From Streptomyces sp. NRRL S-87 (GTDB lineage: Bacteria > Actinomycetota > Actinomycetes > Streptomycetales > Streptomycetaceae), in contig NZ_JOGB01000076.1 of the NCBI RefSeq assembly GCF_000719335.1, positions 1 through 31,257 of the forward strand: a stretch of 31,257 nucleotides of DNA. The letters are read 5' to 3'. Shown piece after piece: positions 15,235 through 23,179 of the stretch. Position 1 is the first letter of the stretch, and every line of letters begins with the position of its first letter. The position numbers were made by a program, and so were the translations under genes. The notes beneath the pieces were generated by a model. The model was not told the origin of the DNA and did no database searches. It saw only the letters and a program-made list of their open reading frames with translations.

Positions 15235-16782
15235 ATGTCGCGAACCGTCACGCTGCGTACGGCAGCGCTCGCCCTCGCCGCGGCGGCCCTCGTGCCCCTG
15301 ACCGGCTGCTCCGACGACGACGGAAGTGAGAAGGCCCGGCCGAAGTCCCTCTCCTGGGGGCCCTGCCCCGCTCCGGCCCCGGCCGAGGGCACGGGTGAGG
15401 CCCCGGGCAAGGAGTGGGAGTGCGCGGCCCTGGACGTTCCCCTCGACTACGGACGGCCCGACGGCGAGACCGTCGAGCTCGCCGTCATCCGGTCCCGCGC
15501 CAAGAACCAGAAGGAGCGCATCGGCTCGCTGATCTACAACTTCGGCGGCCCCGGCGGCTCCGGCGTGGCCACCCTGCCCAGCGCCGCCAAGGACTACGCG
15601 CGCCTGAACGAGCGCTACGACCTGGTCAGCTTCGACCCGCGCGGGGTCGGCCGCAGCGCCGCCGTGCGCTGCGAGGACGACAAGCAGCTGGACGCGTACT
15701 ACGCGGTGGACGGCACCCCCGACACCCCCGCCGAGGTGCAGACCTTCGTCGACAACTCCAAGCGGTACACCGCCGCCTGCCAGCGGAACTCCGGCCGGGT
15801 GCTGCCGTACGTCGGCACGCTCAACGCCGCCCGCGACCTCGACCGGCTGCGCGAGGCCCTCGGCGACGACAAGCTCCACTACTTCGGCATCTCCTACGGC
15901 ACCGAGCTCGGCGGCGTGTACGCCCACCTCTTCCCGCAGAACGTCGGCCGGGCCGTCTTCGACGCCGTCGTCGACCCCACCAAGACCGCGCTCCAGGGCT
16001 CCCTGGGCCAGGCCGAGGGCTTCCAGCTGGCCCTCGACAACTTCGCCAAGGACTGCGTCGACCGCGGCGACGCCTGCCGCCTCCAGGGCAGCACCGTGAA
16101 GGAGATCGAGGACAACATCGTCGCCCTGCAGAAGTCCCTGGAGGCCCAGCCGATCCCCGGCATCGGCGACCGCCGGCTGACCGCGACCGCCGCCACCGGC
16201 GGCATCGCCCAGGCCCTCTACTCCAAGGACTACTGGCCGCTGCTGGAACAGGGCCTGGACGAGGCCGAGGGCGGGCAGGGCCAGCTCCTGCTCGCCCTGT
16301 CCGACGCGATGAACGGGCGCAACCCGGACGGCACGTACAGCAACATCGGAGCCGCCAACACCGCCATCAACTGCGCCGACTCCAAGGACCGCTACTCCCT
16401 GGAGCGGACCCGGGCCGAACTGCCCGCGTTCCGGGCCGCCTCACCGGTCTTCGGGGACTACCTCGGCTGGGCCATGATGAGCTGCACGCCCTGGCCGGTG
16501 CCCGGCGCCTGGCAGACCCCGGACGTGAGCGCGCCCGGCGCGGCGCCGATCGTGGTGATCGGCAACACCGGCGACCCGGCGACGCCGTACGAGGGCGCCC
16601 GGAAGATGGTGGACGAGCTGGGCAAGGGCGTCGGCGTCGAGGTCACGTACAAGGGCCAGGGGCACGGCGCGTACAACAGCGGCGACACGTGTGTGCAGGG
16701 GCTGGTCGACGCCTACCTGCTGGACGGCAAGGTCCCGCCGGCCGGCACGGTCTGCCCCACGAAGCCGACCGGCCAGGCCTGA
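15235..16782 (+). CDS. Exported tripeptidyl-aminopeptidase-like alpha/beta hydrolase (lipoprotein)
   Basis: A 515-residue secreted peptidase of the S33/TAP type, the group of Streptomyces tripeptidyl aminopeptidases and SlpD/SlpE. The signal peptide ends in the lipobox LTGC, so Cys25 is lipid-modified. The catalytic domain has the oxyanion phrase NFGGPGGSG, Ser220 in GISYG, Asp447 in GNTGDPATPY and His477 in GQGHGAY. The C-terminal TAP-like domain surrounds the last two. I chose ATG 15235 because GGAGG lies 9 nt before it; the ATG at 15226 abuts the GGAGG and is unlikely. It lies downstream of the peptide importer on the same strand, which suggests trimming of peptides for uptake. A separate promoter is possible in the 221-bp gap. 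Confidence 0.92.
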   Translation: MSRTVTLRTAALALAAAALVPLTGCSDDDGSEKARPKSLSWGPCPAPAPAEGTGEAPGKEWECAALDVPLDYGRPDGETVELAVIRSRAKNQKERIGSLIYNFGGPGGSGVATLPSAAKDYARLNERYDLVSFDPRGVGRSAAVRCEDDKQLDAYYAVDGTPDTPAEVQTFVDNSKRYTAACQRNSGRVLPYVGTLNAARDLDRLREALGDDKLHYFGISYGTELGGVYAHLFPQNVGRAVFDAVVDPTKTALQGSLGQAEGFQLALDNFAKDCVDRGDACRLQGSTVKEIEDNIVALQKSLEAQPIPGIGDRRLTATAATGGIAQALYSKDYWPLLEQGLDEAEGGQGQLLLALSDAMNGRNPDGTYSNIGAANTAINCADSKDRYSLERTRAELPAFRAASPVFGDYLGWAMMSCTPWPVPGAWQTPDVSAPGAAPIVVIGNTGDPATPYEGARKMVDELGKGVGVEVTYKGQGHGAYNSGDTCVQGLVDAYLLDGKVPPAGTVCPTKPTGQA

Positions 16783-16845
16783 ACGCCGGGCCCGAACCGC
16801 CCGCGCACGGGAGCCGCCCCGTAACTAGGGACGGGCCCGCACACA

Positions 16846-16892
16846 GGGACGGGCCCGTGCCCCCGGTCTCCCGGTGGGCACGGGCCCGTCCC
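16846..16892. terminator. Long hairpin terminator between convergent genes
   Basis: GGGACGGGCCCGTGCCC followed by CCGG (16846-16866) pairs with 16871-16892 with one bulged A, giving a 21-bp stem and a four-base loop. It lies between the convergent peptidase and moeZ genes and can serve both. Confidence 0.85.
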
Positions 16893-16902
16893 GTTCTCGT
16901 GC

Positions 16903-18081
16903 TCAGTAGATCGGCTTCTCCGGCTCGATCTGGTTCACCCAGCCGATGACCCCGCCGCCGACGTGCACCGCGTCCGCGAAGCCCGCGGACTTCAGCACCG
17001 CGAGGACCTCCGCACTGCGGACACCCGTCTTGCAGTGCAGGACGATGCGCTTGTCCTGCGGCAGGTCCTGCAGGGCGGTGCCCATCAGGAACTCGCCCTT
17101 GGGGATCAGCTTCGCGCCCGGGATCGAGACGATCTCGTACTCGTTCTTCTCCCGGACGTCGATGATCTCGATCTTCTCGTCCGCGTCGATCCACTCCTTG
17201 AGCTGCTTCGGAGTGATCGTCGAGCCGAGCGCCGCCTCCTGGGCCTCCTCGGACACGACGCCGCAGAAGGCCTCGTAGTCGATGAGCTCGGTGACGGTCG
17301 GGTTCTCGCCGCAGACCGCGCAGTCGGGGTCCTTGCGGACCTTGACCTGGCGGTACTGCATCTCCAGGGCGTCGTAGATCATCAGACGGCCGACCAGCGG
17401 CTCGCCCGTGCCCGTCAGGACCTTGATCGCCTCGGTGACCTGGATGGAGCCGATGGACGCGCAGAGCACGCCCAGGACGCCGCCCTCGGCGCAGGACGGG
17501 ACCATGCCCGGCGGCGGGGGCTCCGGGTAGAGGCAGCGGTAGCAGGGGCCGTGCTCGGACCAGAACACCGAGGCCTGGCCGTCGAAGCGGTAGATCGAAC
17601 CCCAGACGTACGGCTTGTTCAGCAGCACGCACGCGTCGTTGACGAGGTAGCGCGTGGCGAAGTTGTCCGTGCCGTCGACGATCAGGTCGTACTGGCTGAA
17701 GATGTCCATCACGTTCTCGGCCTCGAGCCGCTCTTCGTGCAGGACCACGTTCACGTACGGGTTGATGCCGAGCACCGAGTCGCGCGCGGACTCCGCCTTG
17801 GAGCGGCCGATGTCCGCCTGGCTGTGGATGATCTGGCGCTGCAGGTTGGACTCGTCGACCTCGTCGAACTCGACGATGCCGAGCGTGCCGACGCCGGCCG
17901 CGGCCAGGTACATCAGGGCGGGCGAGCCGAGGCCGCCGGCGCCTACCGCGAGCACCTTGGCGTTCTTCAGGCGCTTCTGCCCGTCCATCCCGACGTCGGG
18001 GATGATCAGGTGGCGGGAGTACCGACGGACCTCGTCGACGGTCAGCTCGGCGGCCGGCTCGACCAAGGGTGGCAACGACAC
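16903..18081 (-). CDS. moeZ: Adenylyltransferase/sulfurtransferase MoeZ
   Basis: A 392-residue two-domain enzyme. The N-terminal ThiF/MoeB domain adenylates the C-terminus of small sulfur carrier proteins (MoaD, ThiS, CysO types): nucleotide-binding GAGGLGSP at 47-54, zinc Cys pairs 180/183 (CYRC) and 254/257 (CAVC), and a Cys at 197 in PSCAEGG. The C-terminal rhodanese domain (about 285-392) transfers sulfur and has active Cys350 in HCKTGVRS. I chose the GTG at 18081 because GGAG lies about 5 nt upstream and MSLPPLVEPAAELTVDEV is the usual actinobacterial start. An in-frame ATG at 18126 would add 15 residues encoded by the CRISPR-repeat-like hairpin. It matches Rv3206c in the conserved gene order. 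Confidence 0.95.
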   Translation of the reverse strand: MSLPPLVEPAAELTVDEVRRYSRHLIIPDVGMDGQKRLKNAKVLAVGAGGLGSPALMYLAAAGVGTLGIVEFDEVDESNLQRQIIHSQADIGRSKAESARDSVLGINPYVNVVLHEERLEAENVMDIFSQYDLIVDGTDNFATRYLVNDACVLLNKPYVWGSIYRFDGQASVFWSEHGPCYRCLYPEPPPPGMVPSCAEGGVLGVLCASIGSIQVTEAIKVLTGTGEPLVGRLMIYDALEMQYRQVKVRKDPDCAVCGENPTVTELIDYEAFCGVVSEEAQEAALGSTITPKQLKEWIDADEKIEIIDVREKNEYEIVSIPGAKLIPKGEFLMGTALQDLPQDKRIVLHCKTGVRSAEVLAVLKSAGFADAVHVGGGVIGWVNQIEPEKPIY

Positions 18082-18095
18082 GGGGACTCCAGGAT

Positions 18096-18123
18096 GGTCA
18101 TCCCCGCGCCTGCGGGGAGCATT
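18096..18123 (+). repeat. Solitary sequence resembling a type I-E CRISPR repeat
   Basis: On the plus strand, CCCCGCGCCTGCGGGG (18102-18117) forms a 6-bp stem with a GCCT loop. It is flanked by GGTCAT before and AGCATT after. The layout and sequence closely resemble actinobacterial type I-E repeats of about 28 nt. Only one copy is present: no second copy occurs a spacer length away on either side, and there are no cas genes in the window. It lies in the 81-bp gap between the spherulin-4 gene and moeZ, 15 bp upstream of the moeZ start. Confidence 0.5.
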
Positions 18124-18162
18124 CATGGGTGTTTCTCTCCCGTAACAGTGCCATGCGACTTT

Positions 18163-18906
18163 TCATTCCGAGACACCTGGTCCGATACGTGAGACGATTT
18201 CGTCCCAGTACCCGGGCATGCCCGCCCAGGGGTCGCCGGTGCCGCGCCGGTCGGTGAACCAGATGGTGCCCGCCCCCTGCCACCGGGCGACGCGCACCGC
18301 CTCCTCCAGGTGCGTGCGGGGGACGCCGTGGACGAAGTGGCAGAACCGCTCGGGCGGGAGCTCCGCGGTCCACTCGGCCACCTGCGACCAGCGGTAGTCC
18401 GTCCAGCTGCCGGAGAACGTGACCAGCTGGTCGCCGATCTCGGCGTAGCCCGGGTACGGGTGGGTGCCGTGGCCGAGGACGATCCGCAGGCCGTCCCCGA
18501 GGGTGCGCAGGGTGTCCGCGACCCGCCGCACCGAGGCCAGCTCGGCGCGGTCGGCGGGGGCCTGGGCGAGGTAGAAGCCGTCGACCCGGTACCAGTCGCG
18601 GAAGGCGTGCGCCTCGGAGACGAGCTCCCCGAAGGACCGGCGGCCGTCCCGCACCGCGAGATGGCCGATCACGGAACCTCCGGCCTCGCGGAGCCGGGCC
18701 ACGACGTCGAGGCAGTGCGGGTCGGGGCGCTGGCCGGGGCCGTCCGACACGTTCAGGACGGCCCAGTGCAGAGGGGTTCCGGGCCGGCCGAGCTCGGCCC
18801 ACTCGACCGGGGCGACCAGCGGGTGGGCGTACCCGGGGACGCCGAAGCCGAGCCGCCCCGCCTCGGTGGCGGCGAGGCGGGCGTCGGGGGTGGTCAGATG
18901 CGGCAC
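18163..18906 (-). CDS. Spherulin-4 (GH135-like) family protein with altered active site
   Basis: A 247-residue protein matching the spherulin-4 family, whose studied fungal member Sph3 (GH135) is an endo-acting galactosaminogalactan hydrolase. Family landmarks: VPGYAHPLVAPVEW, NVSDGPGQRPD (usually NP.SGPG), VIGHLAV, VDGFYLAQAP, HGTHPYPGYAEIGDQLVTFSG, and a C-terminal GDPWAGMPGYWDE. Where the family normally has the acidic pair in GIFxDE, this protein has Ala114-Gln115. Where FEG normally carries a third acid, it has Ser165. It may therefore bind rather than cleave glycan. There is no signal peptide, so it is probably cytoplasmic. The GTG start with GGAGG lies inside the epimerase gene (13-bp overlap), so translation is coupled. 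Confidence 0.75.
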   Translation of the reverse strand: MPHLTTPDARLAATEAGRLGFGVPGYAHPLVAPVEWAELGRPGTPLHWAVLNVSDGPGQRPDPHCLDVVARLREAGGSVIGHLAVRDGRRSFGELVSEAHAFRDWYRVDGFYLAQAPADRAELASVRRVADTLRTLGDGLRIVLGHGTHPYPGYAEIGDQLVTFSGSWTDYRWSQVAEWTAELPPERFCHFVHGVPRTHLEEAVRVARWQGAGTIWFTDRRGTGDPWAGMPGYWDEIVSRIGPGVSE

Positions 18907-19880
18907 GCCGCCTCCATCCAGATGTCGGCGAGCGACTCCTCCAGGTTGATCCGGGGTCGCCAGCCGAGCCGGTCGCGGGCGGTGCGGACGTCGGCCTGCT
19001 GCCAGACCCCGCAGCCGTCGGGGTAGGGGAACGGGCCGCCGGCCGGCGGTGCGGCGAGCTGCTCGGCGGAGGACTCGCTGCGCGGGTGGCCGATCGAGGC
19101 CAGGCCCATGGGGCGGCCGTGCGGGGGCGCGTCGAGCTCGTGCAGGGCCCCGCCGTAGCCGGCGACCCGGGCGAGGACGGCGGCTGCGTCGCGGAGCCGC
19201 ACGGCGCGGCCGGTGCCGATGTTGACCACGCCCTGGGCGGCGGACAGGGAAGCGGCGTGCACGGCCCGGGCCACGTCCCGGACGTCGACGAAGTCCCGCT
19301 GTACGCCGAGGCCGCCGAGCTTGAGCTCCCCGTCGCCGGACTGCATGGCCCGCCGCATGGCCTCCGCGAGGCGGCCGAGCGGGGAGCCGGCCGGGGTGCC
19401 GGGGCCCACGGGCGAGAAGACGCGCAGCACGACGGCGTCGAGCCCGGAGCCGAGGACGAGTTCGGTCGCCGCCAGTTTGCTCACCCCGTACGGGCCGCCG
19501 GGTCTGGGGACGGCGTCCTCGGCGGTGGAGGACCCGGGCTGGCTGGGCCCGTACTCGGAGGCGCAGCCGAGCTGGACGAGCCGGGCCCCGCAGCCGCTGC
19601 GGCGCAGGGACTCGCAGACGGTGGCGACCGCGACGGTGTTGTGGCGGGTGAGCTCGCGGGCGCCGCCGCGGGTGGTGCCGGCGCAGTTGATCACGACGTT
19701 GGGGTGCACCGCGTCGAAGAAGCGGGTGAGCGCCCCGGGGCTGCCGGTCGCGAGGTCGAACCGCACGTCCGCGTCGTCGCCGCGGCCGAGCGCGGTGAGC
19801 TGGACGGCGGGGTCGGCGAGCAGCCGGTCGGCGACGTAGCGGCCGAGGTATCCGTTGGCTCCGATCAGCAGCACCCTCAT
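18894..19880 (-). CDS. NAD-dependent nucleotide-sugar epimerase/dehydratase
   Basis: A 328-residue extended short-chain dehydrogenase. The Rossmann motif GANGYLG at 7-13 binds NAD. The catalytic Ser108 (GCASEYG) and the Tyr131/Lys135 pair (YGVSK) are in place. RVFSPVGPG and QRDFVDVRDVARAV are typical of the GalE/RfbB-like nucleotide-sugar epimerase and dehydratase group. The exact sugar cannot be told; UDP-Glc(NAc)/Gal(NAc) epimerase activity would fit the neighbouring glycan genes. The ATG at 19880 overlaps the stop of a 17-codon upstream ORF by 4 bp, and its 3' end overlaps the spherulin-4 gene. Confidence 0.88.
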   Translation of the reverse strand: MRVLLIGANGYLGRYVADRLLADPAVQLTALGRGDDADVRFDLATGSPGALTRFFDAVHPNVVINCAGTTRGGARELTRHNTVAVATVCESLRRSGCGARLVQLGCASEYGPSQPGSSTAEDAVPRPGGPYGVSKLAATELVLGSGLDAVVLRVFSPVGPGTPAGSPLGRLAEAMRRAMQSGDGELKLGGLGVQRDFVDVRDVARAVHAASLSAAQGVVNIGTGRAVRLRDAAAVLARVAGYGGALHELDAPPHGRPMGLASIGHPRSESSAEQLAAPPAGGPFPYPDGCGVWQQADVRTARDRLGWRPRINLEESLADIWMEAACRI

Positions 19881-19930
19881 CGTGCGATCCCTTCGTGCCG
19901 ACGGGGCAGGGCGGGGGGTTGGGCCGTCAT
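19877..19930 (-). CDS. 17-codon upstream ORF coupled to the epimerase
   Basis: MTAQPPALPRRHEGIAR. A strong AAGGAG lies 8 nt before the ATG at 19930. The stop codon overlaps the epimerase ATG as ATGA. The peptide itself resembles nothing known. The arrangement suggests a translated upstream ORF that delivers ribosomes to the epimerase start. It lies in the 160-bp gap between the membrane protein and the epimerase genes. Confidence 0.45.
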   Translation of the reverse strand: MTAQPPALPRRHEGIAR

Positions 19931-20039
19931 CTCTCGTTCTCCTTCACGGGTGTTCCGGTGGTGGGGTGCGGGGTGGGCCGGCGGCGTCGGCTCCGTCGGC
20001 CTTCCGCGGGGGTCGTCAGTGACTCGTTCTCGCATCGGC

Positions 20040-21389
20040 CTAGGTGTGGATGTGCGCGGAAGCGCGGGACAGGGTGGTGGCGGCGCGGCCGAGAAGGGCG
20101 AGCAGGGCCGCGGCGCACAGGGCCGTGGTGGCGCCCTCGGGTACGGGTTGCCCGAGGGCGGCGGCGCCGAGCAGCAGGCCCTGGGCGGCGCAGGCCACGC
20201 CGAGGGCGGTACGGGCCGCGGCGGCCGCGCCGTGGGCGGCGAGCAGCCGGGCGAGGAAGAGCAGGGTCCCCAGGGCCGTGCCGGCCGCCAGGGGTGCTCC
20301 GGTGAGCGCGAGCAGCCCGGCGAGGGCGGCCGCGAAGAGCGCGCACACCCCCAGGAGCAGGGGACGCACGCCCGCGGCGAACTCCGCGAGCACCCGGCTC
20401 GCGGCCAGCCGCCGCCGGGCCCGGCCGGAGAACACCGCGGCGCACCAGGTCGCCGGCAGCGCGGCCGGGACCAGCGCGGCGAGGGTGCCGGCCGCCGGGC
20501 CGGCGACGGCCGGGGCCGGTTCGGCGGCGGAGCCCGCGGCGTCCGCCGGGACCGCGCCGAACAGGCCCTGCGCGGCGGCCACGGCGGCCACGAGCGCGAG
20601 GGCCCACAGCCACACCCCGGCGCCGCCGCGGCCCCGGGCCCGGAGCGGGCCGAGCCGCAGGCACGCGGCGAGGGCGGCGACCACGACGGTCGTCCCGACT
20701 GCCGAGACGACCGTCCCGGTGGTCGAGAAGGAGGTTCCCGTGGTCGCGAGGGTCGGGCCGTGGACGTGGCCGCCCGCGACGGCGCGGGTCGCGAGGGCGC
20801 GGGTCGCGAGGGTGGCCGCGCCGGCGGCGAGCGCGGTCCCGTACACCAGGGCACGCCTGCGGACGGGCGCGTCCGACCACGACCGCCCCGGCAGCCCGGC
20901 CAGCCCGGCCGGGCCGGGTGCGCCGGGGAGACCGCCCGTACGGTCGGCCGCGGCCGCGGCCGCGGCCGGGTCCGCGTCGGCGTACGACGCGCCGGCAGCG
21001 CCGGTGCCCCGTGCGCCGGTGCCCCGGGCGCCGGCGCCGGCCGCCGCGGGGCCGCCCTCGCCGCGCGGGACGCGGGCGTACAGCTCCTCGGCCAGCGAGA
21101 ACACGTCCCGGTGCCGGAACCGCGCGGCGGTGCGGTCGGTGACCCCGTGGGCCTCCAGCCCGGCCGCGATCTCCAGAGGGTCCACGGCGCGCTCGCACAG
21201 GTCCCGGTGGCGGTGCATCAGGACCTTGACGGGGTCCACGGCCGCCCGGCGCCGGGTCCCGGTGTTGACCGGGGCGTTGACCGGCGCGTTGACGCCCGCG
21301 TCCGCCCCCGGGCCGAAGGTCCCGGCCCGGCCGTCCGCTCCCCTCCGTGCCCCCGCCGCGCCGCGCGCGGTCTCGCCCGGGCCCGTCAC
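20040..21389 (-). CDS. Polytopic membrane protein of the glycan cassette
   Basis: A 449-residue protein. The first 190 residues are soluble: a disordered Gly/Ala/Arg-rich start, then a helical segment DPLEIAAGLEAHG...DRTAARFRHRDVFSLAEELYARV. The remainder has about eight hydrophobic stretches, e.g. WLWALALVAAVAAAQGLF and LLLGVCALFAAALAGLLAL. Short internal repeats occur (NAPVNAPVN, ALATRALATR, GARGTGARGTG). I do not recognise a family; it does not look like PelG or a standard Wzx flippase. The GTG start overlaps the glycosyltransferase stop by 4 bp (GTGA), so it is co-translated with it. Export or assembly of the polymer is an inference from context. Confidence 0.75.
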   Translation of the reverse strand: MTGPGETARGAAGARRGADGRAGTFGPGADAGVNAPVNAPVNTGTRRRAAVDPVKVLMHRHRDLCERAVDPLEIAAGLEAHGVTDRTAARFRHRDVFSLAEELYARVPRGEGGPAAAGAGARGTGARGTGAAGASYADADPAAAAAAADRTGGLPGAPGPAGLAGLPGRSWSDAPVRRRALVYGTALAAGAATLATRALATRAVAGGHVHGPTLATTGTSFSTTGTVVSAVGTTVVVAALAACLRLGPLRARGRGGAGVWLWALALVAAVAAAQGLFGAVPADAAGSAAEPAPAVAGPAAGTLAALVPAALPATWCAAVFSGRARRRLAASRVLAEFAAGVRPLLLGVCALFAAALAGLLALTGAPLAAGTALGTLLFLARLLAAHGAAAAARTALGVACAAQGLLLGAAALGQPVPEGATTALCAAALLALLGRAATTLSRASAHIHT

Positions 21390-23179
21390 AGCGCCGCCTC
21401 CGGGGTCGCGGCGAGCGGGAGCTCGACGGTGGCGGCCGGCACGGCCTCCGGGACGGCGGCCGCGGCCAGGTGCGCGGCGGCGGCCGGGCCCGCGTCCGGG
21501 GCGGGGAGCGCGGCGGTGGTCGCCGCACCGGTCTCCGGGGCGGTCGTCAGGGGGAGCCGGGCGGTCACGGCCGCGTCGGCCGCGGCGGCCCCCGGAACGG
21601 CCGCCCAGCTCGGGACGCCCGCGGTCCAGCGGCCCGGCACGCAGGCCTCGGGCGGCAGTCCGAACGGCACCTCGTCGGCGGCCCCGGCCCGGCGCCCCGC
21701 GTGCGAGATCACCTCCAGGTACAGGGCCCGGTAGGCCTCGACGTTCTGCTCCACCGTGAAGAGTTCGAGTGCCCGGGCCCGGGCGGCGGCACCCAGCCGG
21801 GCCGCCCGCTCGGCGTCGCCCAGCAGCGCCAGGCACGCGTCCGCGAGGGCGCGCGGGTTGCGCGGCGGGACCACGAGCCCGGTCCTGCCGATGACCTCGC
21901 AGACCGCGCCGACGTCGGTGGACACCGTGGCCCGCCCGCAGAGCATGGCCTCGACCAGGCTGATCGGGAAGCCCTCGACCACGGAGGACAGCACCACCAC
22001 CCGGCCGGCCGCGTAGGCGTCCGCGGGCTGCGGGGCGGCCGGCCCGCCGACCTCCTCGAAGCTGACCGGGCTCTCGCCGGCCGTGACGGCGTCCGCCGCC
22101 TCGTCGGGGAAGAGCTGCGCGGCCAGGGCCCGGCAGTGGGCGAGGTAGTCGACGGACTCGGCGGTGCGAGAGGGCCCGGCGAACAGCCGCAGCCGGGCCT
22201 CGGGTTCGGCCCTGCGCACCTCGGCGAACGCGTGCAGGAGGCCGATGACGTCCTTGGCCGGTTCGATCCGGCCGACCCACACCAGCGTCAGCGGGTCGCC
22301 CAGGTCGGTGGACTCCCCGACGGTGGCGAATCGGTCCGCCTCCATCCCGGGGTAGACGGTGCGCAGCTTCGCCCGCTCCGCCCCGCACCGCTCCTGCCAG
22401 CGCCGCGCGTGCGTGTTCCCCGGCACGAGGAGGTCGGCGGTGCGGTAGATCTCGGCCGCGAGCCGGCCGTGGAAGGCGGCCAGCAGGGCCCTGACGGCCG
22501 GGGTGGGCGGTTCGCCGGCCCGCTCGAGGTAGTGCGCGCGGAGCTGGACGCCGTACTCCGTGACCAGCAGGGGGACTCCGCAGAAGCGTTTGGCCAGGAG
22601 CCCGGGCAGGGCCGCGGTCCCGCCGGCCGCGGCGTGGCAGAGGTCCACCCGGGCGAGGTCCTCGTACCAGTCGAGGGAGAGCGGCCGCAGGGCCCGCTCC
22701 AACCGGTCCGCCACGGCGAGCAGGTCGGGGACCTGGGCGCGTTGGGCGGTGCGGTGGGCGCCGGGGGCGCGGCAGGCGGCCTCCAGCGTGCGGACGGCCG
22801 TCTCGGATCGCAGGGCCGCGTACAGCCCGCCCTCATCGCGGGCCAGCTCGGCCAGTCCGTACAGGCCCTCCCCGAAGGGTTCGGCGCGCCCGGTGCAGAT
22901 GCCGGAGACCAGGTCCGCGAAGTGGCCGGCGAACCGCTTCCGGGTCCGGCGGCGGTAGGTGCGCCCGTCGTCGTACGGGGCCCAGAGCGGGGCGGTGGCG
23001 ACCCGGGTGACGTGCGGCGGCAGCGGGACGTGGCCGCGGCGCTCCTGCTCGGCGCTGCGGCTCAGGGCGTAGAGCTCGAACTCGTGCCGGTCGAGGCCGC
23101 GGACGAGCCGGTCGCACCAGACCCTTGCCTCACCCGTCGCATACGGATAACCACCTTCCGTGAGCAGTCCGATCCGCAC
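21386..23179 (-). CDS. PelF-like GT4 glycosyltransferase (DUF3492 plus GT4)
   Basis: A 597-residue cytoplasmic glycosyltransferase. The N-terminus LLTEGGYPYATGEARVWCDRLV fits the DUF3492 start of PelF proteins (EG-YP---GG-S-W---L-). Further PelF-type landmarks are CHAAAGGTAALPGLL at about 181, LLVTEYGVQLR at 204, and VYPGM at 275. The GT4 domain has WVGRIEPAKD at 301, the E-x7-E pair Glu402/Glu410 in VEGFPISLVEAM, and TDVGAVCEVIG. PelF uses UDP-sugars, in Pel synthesis UDP-GalNAc. Residues after about 495 form an Ala/Pro-rich disordered tail absent from typical PelF. GTG start; first gene of the minus-strand cassette. No PelG, PelD or PelE homolog is in the window. Confidence 0.82.
   Translation of the reverse strand: MRIGLLTEGGYPYATGEARVWCDRLVRGLDRHEFELYALSRSAEQERRGHVPLPPHVTRVATAPLWAPYDDGRTYRRRTRKRFAGHFADLVSGICTGRAEPFGEGLYGLAELARDEGGLYAALRSETAVRTLEAACRAPGAHRTAQRAQVPDLLAVADRLERALRPLSLDWYEDLARVDLCHAAAGGTAALPGLLAKRFCGVPLLVTEYGVQLRAHYLERAGEPPTPAVRALLAAFHGRLAAEIYRTADLLVPGNTHARRWQERCGAERAKLRTVYPGMEADRFATVGESTDLGDPLTLVWVGRIEPAKDVIGLLHAFAEVRRAEPEARLRLFAGPSRTAESVDYLAHCRALAAQLFPDEAADAVTAGESPVSFEEVGGPAAPQPADAYAAGRVVVLSSVVEGFPISLVEAMLCGRATVSTDVGAVCEVIGRTGLVVPPRNPRALADACLALLGDAERAARLGAAARARALELFTVEQNVEAYRALYLEVISHAGRRAGAADEVPFGLPPEACVPGRWTAGVPSWAAVPGAAAADAAVTARLPLTTAPETGAATTAALPAPDAGPAAAAHLAAAAVPEAVPAATVELPLAATPEAAL

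Noticed and set aside
18082..18126. A longer MoeZ starting at the ATG at 18126
   Set aside because: The added 15 residues are encoded by the hairpin repeat, and GTG 18081 has a ribosome binding site and the conserved family start.
18096..18162. A CRISPR array
   Set aside because: Only one repeat-like unit is present, no second repeat at spacer distance, and no cas genes in the window.
20040..21389. The membrane protein as PelG
   Set aside because: It lacks the PelG N-terminal GIGF-type start and has too few spans; only the neighbourhood suggested it.
19086..21734. An 882-codon plus-strand frame opposite the glycan cassette
   Set aside because: Low-complexity Gly/Ala/Arg product and no ribosome binding site; the minus-strand genes with linked overlaps explain the region.
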